A stretch of DNA of 64,000 bases from Pyricularia pennisetigena (lineage: Eukaryota; Ascomycota; Sordariomycetes; Magnaporthales; Pyriculariaceae), in contig NC_043740.1 of assembly GCF_004337985.1 (NCBI RefSeq), positions 2,004,874-2,068,873 on the forward strand. The letters are read 5' to 3'. Shown here piece after piece: positions 53,831 to 64,000 of this stretch. The position numbers and the translations under genes are program-made. The notes under the pieces are model-generated. The model made no database searches and had not been told where the DNA came from. It worked only from the letters and a program-made list of their open reading frames with translations. Every line of letters starts with the position of its first letter. Positions within the stretch are counted from its first letter, which is position 1.

Positions 53831-56425
53831 GCTTCTCTTGGGGCGGGAACAAGAAGGAACAAGTGCGATTTGCTCAATCGGCTTGACACTTGCCATGTCT
53901 GATAATTTGATCTGGCATGAAATATGCACATAAGGGCTAAAGGTCGCTTTGGCACTTCCATCCATATACATACCTTACATAGAGCCAGAACTTCGCATCG
54001 CGATTTCAGCCCTCGTGTGCAGTTGTATGGCACTTAAACGCGCGATGTCCGCCATTGCATCGGGACACGGGCAAATAAAGTACCAGGTAATTAGATGAGA
54101 AGGGCTGACAAGCTTGGCCATGAATGACATGACCACAAGGCTGAAAACTAAAGTGAGTTTGCGACACAGTCAGAACGTCAGCATCTGCACACCTGTGACA
54201 AGGCTTTCAAATATCAGGTGAGGTGGAAGATCTATGTAGGAATCAGGCTGCGGCGACTGGGAGCAGACCCAAGCCCTAAAAAGGACTGTACGAGCCTCGG
54301 GAGATTGTTATGTTATATCTTCGCATATAGTTGGCTGACACCCACATAGGGAGCATAGCCCCAGCCACAATCGTTGCTAGGCGTTGAGAAAGTCTTGGTA
54401 GGATTTCATTTCCGCCCTACCGCCCGAGTACTACATCCTTTTTTAATGCATCCAAACAGGGTAGTAAGTGGCTATGGTGACTGGGCCAGCTGGACAGACA
54501 CGCGGGCGAGTGGCGAAACAAGGCTTGGCAGACGATACGTTCGGTCTCACGGTGCCTTGCGCGATACCCCGTTGATAGGATGACCGGGTGCTCCGTTAAA
54601 TTAGACATGCAGGCTTGACAGGGCAGCACAGATGCTGTACAACATCTCGTTTTGAGAAGCAAAATACACAAGCCACCGATGAGCGATCAATCTCCGGTAC
54701 CCGTACACTGCATTTTGCATGGTTGCAAAAGGATTGCGGCTGAGGTATCGCCTTGTGCCTCACCGAGAACGTGGCAAACAAACGCAGTAGGTCGTAATCG
54801 TTGAATTTCGTTCCACTGGCTTCCGATATTTTCCTCGTTGTTTATTCATTAAAAAAAAAAAAACAGCCCTATGAACGGCACCATGTAAAAAGGTAATTTT
54901 GTTGATGTTTACGGCTCTTCTAAACAGGCATTGGTTGATTATTAACTCTCGATGGGTTTACTGGCCTTGCTGGAGAGGGATGGTCTCGTTTTTGATGTGC
55001 CGGCTTATGCGGGGCTAGCCAATAGGGTAAAGGTTGTGAATTTGACCGAGATGGACTGATTGAGTGATGGAGGTTTCCATCCGGAAATCACTACTCTTAT
55101 TTTGTTTGGAGGTTTATATTTATTTTATTCACGAATCGCGACGATCGCTGGCATCCAAACGGATACAGACATCTTCGGATACCTCAAGCTTAGACCATGG
55201 TCATAGGCAATAACTACCCGGAAGCATTTTTTAAATGTTATATCTAGGAGAGGGCAAACAGGAGTGAGCACCGAGCCAGAAGCATAAAACCCGCCGCTAT
55301 TGGTTTGCTACCTTTATGCCTCGCCGTTCATCCGTGCGCATTCCCGCCCGTTGATTGAGCTTACCCGCGTGTGGTGGAGATCTAAACACATTTATCGTGT
55401 TTAAGGTGTCTCGGACACACCCACCCACCACCGCATAAAGAAGCCCAGAGATCATTTTTCCATACATGACCATGACGTTTGTATCCGAAGGATAGTATCC
55501 TAACGGTCGCTGAGACTTCTCTCACGAAAATTCCTGCCTTCGCATCGTTAAAATGCCAGCATGTGTTTCTTAGCAATTGGAGACGGTAGTTCTCAAGCAC
55601 GTAGAACTCTCCCTCTTTGCACCATCGTAGAGTTGAGGAGGCTTCAGCCATCAGCGCATCACGAGGGGGACCGTTCTTGCGACCAACCGCGGGAGAGGAC
55701 TGGGTTCTCATTTAAACTTCCCTGCCTTCAACAAAGCGAACCTCTTCCGACCCCACCCCTCGAGAGGTCTTGAAAACGCTCGGCCATTCACAGCTCGCTA
55801 TCCAATCATCGACCCCCGCCACCCCGGTTACAAAGTGGAGTCTGACTAGTCTTTCTTGCAGTGCTGAAAATTCACCAGACGGCAAGGAGCACTGGCGTTC
55901 AAATTAGGGAGCTTCCCCCATCCGATTCCATCCCGACTCGCTGTCTGTGCTTTGGAGCATTGTACCAACGAGGTGGGCATCTCACAATCCGACCAGAAAG
56001 AACCGACATTGCCACGACAACAACCTCTACACCACCCGTTTTCAACCTTTGAGCTTCGCGCACCACTACGCTGACGATCGGAATACCATTCAGCCATCGG
56101 ACGAAGAGCTCAGATCAATTCAACTGATCCTATCTTTCTCTTTTTTCTTTTGGACAATACTCGAAGGTGGAGAATTAATTCGGACCAATCGTGCATTCGA
56201 CTGTGCAACGAGTTCCCCAGCCACTTTGACGCGTCCGATTTCGAATTTTCGACCCGATCATTCAACCACCACCACCTTCTCGGCCGACGTACGATTAGGA
56301 CCACCAGGCGTGCGACGGACCAGTGTGCTACCGGCACAACGGATACTCGCGATAGAGACGAGGAGAATAGCTAGGGAGCGTCGGAGGAATTTGGCACAGC
56401 TGCGCTCTGCGCGACAAAACCCCAA
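53831..56425. other. gene-poor region upstream of the Chs7-like gene
   Basis: About 2.6 kb without a supportable gene. The left part may hold further decayed sequence from the phosphotransferase relic. An A13 run lies at 54850-54862. From about 55840 to 56425 sequence becomes richer in CA/TC words and is likely the promoter and leader of the gene at 56426. Minus frames at 55382-55711 show no family resemblance. Confidence 0.45.
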
Positions 56426-57697
56426 ATGTCGGGATTCGGCAATTTCGGCGTGAGTTAGCCTGCATATTGGCCGTTCCGGCATCCGAATGCTTCCCGCGCC
56501 ATCTTTCAAGAGACGGGATAAGCTGACAAGCTACGTGTTTCAAAACAGCCCTTTTGTGAGGGTTCAACCTTGCCAGTGTGCAATGTAAGTAGCCTGTTAG
56601 GATCTCTTCAATCGCATTGTCCCAATGCGGAAATACGCGAGCATGGTCTGACTGTATACCAATAGGTTCTGAACAAGAACGGCAAGGACCAAAGGGGGGA
56701 CTGGGGAGGGTGCAACCTAACGGGCATCCCACTACCTAATAACCAGTACCTCGGAAACTTGGGTGAGCTCATAATCCTCGCCCGAGTCTTTGTCAACTTG
56801 ATTATATTCTGACACATTGGGTTACAGGTGTGATTTTGGTATGCGTTGTCGCGATTGTGGTGGCGATATATCTGCTGCTGCGGTCAGAGCGCAAGAAGGC
56901 GGCGGTGGGACGAAGGTTTGTTCTTGCAGCTGTCATATGATGCCTGTGATCGAAATTGACGCGCTGACATAACGCTTCGACAGAGAGATGCAACTGTTTC
57001 TGCTGGGCTACATTGTGATCCAAATCTGCGAGATCTTCACTGTTGGTGAAATCTCACCTTTGTCCGAAACAGTTCGGGTGGTGAGTTTAGTTTTTACTCA
57101 AATGACTCTAGTCTATACTTGAATATGGTTGATCTGACGATTACCTCACAGGCATTTACTGGTATTCATATCGGCTTTATCATTGCGACAACATGGGTTC
57201 TCATGCTCAACGCAGTTGTGGGCTACCAGATCATTGATGATGGGACGCCTTTGTCTCTTGGGCTACTGGTGCTTTCGGCCCTAGTTCTCTTGATCGGCAC
57301 CGGGTACATCACTCTAGATACGGGCTTTGGATGGACCGGCTACTGGAACTCGAGCCAGCAGGCGCCCTACAGCCACATCGCTCTCTACGTACTGTACCAG
57401 CTGGCCCCTCTCATATTCATTGTGGCCTTCTTTGTACTGGAGGCCATCCTGGTCTTGAGAGTACTCCAGGAGACGAAGCCTATGATTTACCTAGTGGCCG
57501 CTGGCCTCCTGTTCGCTTTGGGACAAATCTTCAACTACGTTGTCAGCCGGTACATTTGCAACGGCACGAACGCCAGGATTGACGGATCCCTCTTCCAGAC
57601 CATCTTCACCCTGGCGTCAGTTGTCATGGTATGGATATTCTGGTCAAGCATCACGGAGGACGACTGGCCAATGCCCGTGGGTTCAACTTACCCATAG
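56426..57697 (+). CDS. chitin synthase export chaperone, Chs7-like
   Basis: Six exons, 56426-56449, 56549-56584, 56666-56762, 56828-56915, 56984-57080 and 57152-57697, encode 295 aa. The start MSGFGNFG/PFCEGSTLPVCN, the YLGNLGVILV helix, RSERKKAAVGRREMQLF, CEIFTVG, the helix ATTWVLMLNAVVGYQ, YITLDTGFGWTGYW and the end SSITEDDWPMPVG are hallmarks of the Chs7/chitin synthase III export family. Seven hydrophobic helices are expected. Chs7 resides in the ER and lets chitin synthase 3 leave it, so it controls cell-wall chitin. The first two exons are only 24 and 36 nt and all joins keep frame. Filamentous fungi hold several paralogues; I cannot say whether this is the Chs7 orthologue or a paralogue. 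Confidence 0.88.
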
Positions 57698-59229
57698 GAT
57701 GGGACCACCTCAGGTAACCTCGAGTGCAGTGGCAAGAAGCCAGAGTCATCTTGAGGCAAAAAGATCAACCCAACAGCAAATGAAAGAAAAATCACGCCGA
57801 AAAAAAAAGAGAGAAAAACACAAGAAACCAAAAACAGGGAACATGAAATGTGGTTGCGGAAGCTTATTCTCGGCGATTCTCATCGCCAAAAAGCCGGTTA
57901 GGGATGAGGGCCCCTAAGAAGGTGTACATGCAAAGCCCTAATATTTTTTTTTATAACCATTAACGAAATAATCAGTTCAATCTTCACGACAACCTACCTT
58001 CTGCGTCTGCATCATTCGGCCATTTGCGGCTGTACACTCGCAACCTGGCAACAAACCGGTCTCGATGAGCGGTATCAAACCGACTGTCGCGAATCCCCGG
58101 TCTTGGCTCATGCTTCAGAGGAGTCTGGCGTCTTTTTCCATACGTCTGTTGTGATCGTGGGAGGGGAGTGTCGAGAACGCATTGATTCTAATAACTTGTG
58201 CGGATCACGATGAGAGGTGCGCGTGTGACTTACGGAGACGTTCTGTATGTTTCCTTGGCGATGACTTGTATAGCGGTTCTGTATAGCCGTATTTTGGTTT
58301 TCTGCTTTTCTCCCGTCAGTCGATAGCGAAAGTATGTATACCCCTTGTTTCTAGATAGTCTATTTCGCGAGTATGAACATCAGGGCAGGGCAATATGCTT
58401 AGTACATGGTAATCGATAGACAAAACCTTGACTCTGCAACAGTGTCTGTCGAGTTGCATGTGTGACCAATGAGTGTCAAGTTAAATGTTCGACTTACCAG
58501 CTCACCCCGTCGCATTCCTTTACCACTTAGGAAGTAGGGAACAAAACCCTATCGTTTCGAAAAATCGTAGCCCAATGAGCTCATTATTTGTTTATTTTCT
58601 ATCCGCGCTTAGGAATCTACCAGATGCAAACTGAAGCTAAAGCAAGCCTACACACTACTCCCCCACATGACTTGCCTTAGTTTAAGGTGGTACCCGACTT
58701 AGACTTCCGACCAGTGGGGCAGGCTTTTGCAGCGACACGCTAACGCGGTTTTGCTAGGTCGAGTTATCACCAATGAATTCACCGAAAACCACCCAAGATA
58801 GCTGCTAGCTGCCTTCACAAGCAAGCTCAAATGTAACCCAATTGATGATTAGCACGAGCTAAAACTGATTTCACGCAGCACTACAGCCAGAGCGCTTCTC
58901 CCTCGCGACACGTCGAACTACCGTGCAACTAGACTAGACTGTCAGTCGGTTCATGACTGCACCCATCACTTGCTCTAACGCCTACCTGCCCAGCTCTCAA
59001 CATCGCCAACTTGGCCTGCTTCCGAGTAGGTAACTTGGTGACCCACCATCGAGTCATCTTCCTCAGAGATCGAGAAGCCTCTCGCCACTTTTGTGACCCG
59101 TTACCTACCGCCCTGTGCTAGTGACCTCCGCTCGAAGCCGATCAAACCGCTTTTTACAGCACCCACACCCGCTCTTGATCCCCGGCGCGAGTGGGAATTC
59201 CCAAGAGATCCCCGGCAACAACACCTACA
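57698..59229. other. intergenic region Chs7-like / SSL1
   Basis: No supportable gene in 1.5 kb. A purine-rich stretch follows the Chs7 stop (57780-57840). The last 300 bases before SSL1 are C/T-rich with CCCGCTCTTG-like words, a likely leader. Confidence 0.55.
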
Positions 59230-60885
59230 ATGGCAGACTCGGATGGCGAGCTTGTGGTCGACGACGGCTCTGATGACGAACTTGTTGGGCAGTCGGGTGG
59301 CGCACGCGGTGCAGCCGGCGGGGGGCGGTCGGGCAAGGGCGGGGTTGAGGGTGGCAAGCGCAAGAAGAAAGCCAGCAAGGCGGCATGGGAAGATCTACAA
59401 AGATCATGGGATGTGGTCCACGAGCTGGATGATGGTAACCTCTCTCTGGAGGGCTTTCTCGAGGCCGAGAAGCGTCGGCGCGTGCTCCGTGACACGACGC
59501 CCATCCAGCGTGGAATCATACGGCACCTGGTCTTGGTCATAGACATGTCCTTTGCCATGGCGGAGAAGGACCTGATGCCGACGAGGCACCGCCTGACCAT
59601 CTCGTACGCCATCGATTTTGTACGTGAGTACTTTGACCAGAACCCCATCAGCCAGCTGGCCATCGTGGGCATGCGCGACAGCATAGCCGTTCGGATCTCG
59701 GATTTGAGCGGGAATCCGGCGGAACACATTGAGAAGCTCAGGGCGTTGCCGGACCTAGACCCTTCTGGAAGCCCTAGTCTACAGAACGCTCTAGAGATGT
59801 GCCGGGGCGCATTGTTGTGAGTCTTGATGCCCATTTTGCACGTCTGCCCCTGGGTCATTCATACCTGTCAAGGCGCGTCATCTCTAACCCTCTTTGCAAA
59901 CCGCAGCAACACCCCCTCACACGGAACCCGGGAGGTGGTCATAATATTCGGCGCATTATTATCACTCGATCCCGGCGACATACATGAGACGATTGATGGG
60001 CTCATGGCCGACAGGATACGAGTGTCGGTGATTGGGCTAGCAGCCCAAGTCTATATCTGCGAGGAAATATGTCGAAGAACAAACTCTGGCAAGGCGGCGG
60101 CAGATCTAGGAATTGTTACAGACACCGACGGATCGGCATACAACGTAGCTCTCCACGAGGTGCACTTTCGGGAGCTGCTGATGTCGGCTACGAGACCCCC
60201 GATAACACGGCAAAGCCAACTCCAACAGGCAACGGGAGAGGCTGCTTCCCTCCTAATGATGGGCTTTCCCTCGCGAAAGACGGACAAGGACCCCGCTCTG
60301 TGTTCATGTCATAATCGACCTGTGCGAAACGGCTTCCTGTGCACACGATGTGGATCAAGGGTTTGTCGTCTGCCCTCCGAGTGCCCCGCATGCGGCCTGA
60401 CGCTGATATTGTCCACGCACCTGGCCCGATCGTACCACCACCTCTTCCCGCTGAGGGTATGGACCGAAGTGCCATGGGCCGACGCCGGTCGCAGCGTCTC
60501 CTGCTTTGCATGCCACGCACCGTTCCCCGATGTCAAGAATAAGGACAAGAACAAAGATGCGGACAAGAGCAAGAACGCTGAGAAGGAGGGTGCCGGCGAC
60601 AAACACCTCAAGGTTCCCAGCAAGGATGTGAACGGCAAAAAGAAGAAACCCGCACCACCTGTGCCCAAAGGTGTGAGTGAGAGCGGGAGATATATGTGTC
60701 AGGTGTGTCGGCATCACTTCTGTATTGATTGCGACGTATTTTCCCATGAGGTGCTACACAACTGCCCTGGATGCCAGAGCGATACTCGAGGCGACCTAGC
60801 TGCGACGAACGGCAAAGGAGCCACCAACGGAGCTGCTAGCAATGGTGTTTCCCAGGATTCCAACGGGGCCATGGTGATTGACTGA
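59230..60885 (+). CDS. SSL1: TFIIH core subunit SSL1/p44
   Basis: Two exons, 59230-59816 and 59907-60885, give 521 aa. An acidic/Gly-rich start and a Lys-rich nuclear-localisation stretch (KRKKKASK) precede the von Willebrand A-like domain: IRHLVLVIDMSFAMAEKDL holds the DxSxx-type metal site in altered form, followed by RHRLTISYAIDFVREYFDQN and REVVIIFGALLSLD. A C4 zinc motif follows (CSCHNRP, CTRCGSRVC, CPAC), then a C-terminal RING-like C4C4 with CFACH, CQVCRHHFC and CPGC. The spacing is broken by a Lys/Asp-rich insertion of about 50 residues between the first and second Cys pairs of the RING-like part. SSL1 supports the XPD/Rad3 helicase in transcription initiation and nucleotide excision repair. 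The intron is 90 nt. Confidence 0.93.
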
Positions 60886-61199
60886 ATTATTCACGGCCAC
60901 GGCCATTTCATTGGTTGTACAGATCGCGCATGATAGGGGTCATGGGACAATATAGGTTGCCATATTACAATGAAGGCAGACTTAACGTTTGAGTTGACGC
61001 ATTTCCCGTGAACATACGTGAAGAGAAATCTTTGCATGAGAAAAAAAAAAAAAAAAAAAAAAGATTCATACAAATATGACATGGATGCTTGCAAGCATGA
61101 TACTGTCCCGTTTTCCCCTAACGCCGCTTTGCCTCATGATGATGATTTCCAAACAATTGAACCGGACAAAAAAACCCATAAACAAATACGTTCACTTCA
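60886..61199. other. convergent 3' region SSL1 / HPPD with A22 tract
   Basis: Two 3' ends in 314 bp. An A22 run lies at 61041-61062. No gene. Confidence 0.65.
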
Positions 61200-63299
<2,100 letters not shown>

Positions 63300-64000
63300 A
63301 TGGCTTCGGCGACCTTGAGCAGCCGGGACTTGAACGTCCTCGAAAAGATTAAAGATCCCGAATTCGACCCCGCTGCGATTGTCAGATTAGAAGCCTCACT
63401 GCCCGCAGACCCTCACATACAGGATGCCGACGTGTACAAGAAGGTGGTCGAGAGAGAACGAGGAATCGTCATGGAGATGCAACAAGCAGACAGCCAGCCG
63501 GAGGAGGCGGATGCTCAAGATGCAGTCGAAGCGGCATATAGAAAGGCCGTTCTCGCCTTCGATCAGCTCATTGAGGAGTATCCGGATTATGCAAGTGCCA
63601 GAAATAACAGGGCCCAGGCCCTGAGACGACTGTACGGCGACTCGATGATGCTATCACAGCAGGAGCCTTCGCCCCGAGCCTTGGTGCCGAAAATTGACGA
63701 CATTCAGGAGCATTCTCGCGTGGTAAATAAGACACTTGCAGACCTTGACAAAGCCATAGAACTGCTCTCCCCGAGAACGCCATGGCAGCCATTGTCACCC
63801 GCCGCTGCCAATACCCTCTCCCTTGCCCACACCCAAAGAGCAGCTATATACTTGGCCGCATCCAAGCTTGTCGCCCAGGGCGTCCCGCAGATATCACACG
63901 GAAGAAAGGAGAGTGGCTGGAGGACGCTCGAGTTTGAGGCTGCTGCCTCACGGGACTTTGCCATCGGCGGCAGATATGGTAATGACATTGCAAAGGGCCT
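63300..64000 (+). CDS. TTC36-like tetratricopeptide protein (3' end outside window)
   Basis: The frame opens at the ATG at 63300 and stays open to the window edge (233 codons plus two bases). Residues about 95-215 match the TTC36 family: FDQLIEEYPDYASARNNRAQ, a DLDKAIEL helix, an Ala/Thr-rich helix with TQRAAIYLAA, then AASRDFAIGGRYGN. These are three TPR-type helix pairs. Fungal members carry a longer N-terminus and an inserted loop after the first repeat (residues 115-150), as here. In mammals TTC36 is reported to bind HPD and protect it from degradation; the fungal protein's role is unknown. It is divergent from HPPD. The C-terminus, probably only a few residues (family end near AKELAVHTNP), lies beyond the edge. 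Confidence 0.8.
   Translation, partial: MASATLSSRDLNVLEKIKDPEFDPAAIVRLEASLPADPHIQDADVYKKVVERERGIVMEMQQADSQPEEADAQDAVEAAYRKAVLAFDQLIEEYPDYASARNNRAQALRRLYGDSMMLSQQEPSPRALVPKIDDIQEHSRVVNKTLADLDKAIELLSPRTPWQPLSPAAANTLSLAHTQRAAIYLAASKLVAQGVPQISHGRKESGWRTLEFEAAASRDFAIGGRYGNDIAKG

Overview
The window is nuclear DNA of a filamentous ascomycete, most likely a sordariomycete. The evidence is short GT-AG introns with CTRAY-like branch sites, monocistronic genes with intergenic gaps of 0.1-3 kb, CT-rich leaders, and fungus-specific families (Chs7-like chaperone, fungal-type COG7, DUF1763-like LYR protein, PARP-E2 fusion). Genus cannot be fixed from sequence alone. I see no prokaryotic element, CRISPR array, rRNA or tRNA. 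Exon joins below were worked out by hand from reading frame, splice dinucleotides and family conservation.

Layout. 1-3516 is gene-poor. A 1667-aa WD40/helical/proline-rich protein (+) follows, then a PIG-H (Gpi15) subunit (+) converging on the tRNA pseudouridine synthase Deg1/Pus3 (-). An atypical Rho-like GTPase (+) converges on RNA polymerase III subunit Rpc17/RPC9 (-), which diverges from a PRPP synthetase with a Prs1-type insertion (+). At 20-28.6 kb lie a PARP-UBE2Q fusion (-), a COG7-like protein (+) and a Nudix diphosphoinositol phosphatase (-). At 32-38.3 kb lie arginyl-transferase ATE1 (+), a six-exon short-chain dehydrogenase (-) and exosome subunit RRP42 (+).

From 38.4 to 48.8 kb there is a loose mitochondrial group: a predicted inner-membrane protein (-) divergent from cytochrome c (+), then the nuclear ribosome-biogenesis ATPase RIX7 (-), a mitochondrial carrier (-) and an LYR-motif protein (-). 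At 49.5-52.1 kb is a sugar transporter with a long N-terminal tail (-). 52-56.4 kb is gene-poor and holds the decayed remains of an APH-type phosphotransferase. The right end has a Chs7-like chitin synthase export chaperone (+), TFIIH subunit SSL1/p44 (+), 4-hydroxyphenylpyruvate dioxygenase (-) and, divergent from it, a TTC36-like TPR protein (+) cut by the window edge.

Most neighbours are unrelated housekeeping genes. Two arrangements look functional: the HPPD/TTC36 divergent pair (the mammalian counterparts act together in tyrosine breakdown) and the cytochrome c/mitochondrial membrane protein promoter with three CCAAT boxes. The most unusual protein is the PARP-E2 fusion. Very long poly-A tracts (up to 58 nt), A-rich introns and palindromic CCTAGG-type motifs recur between and within genes.
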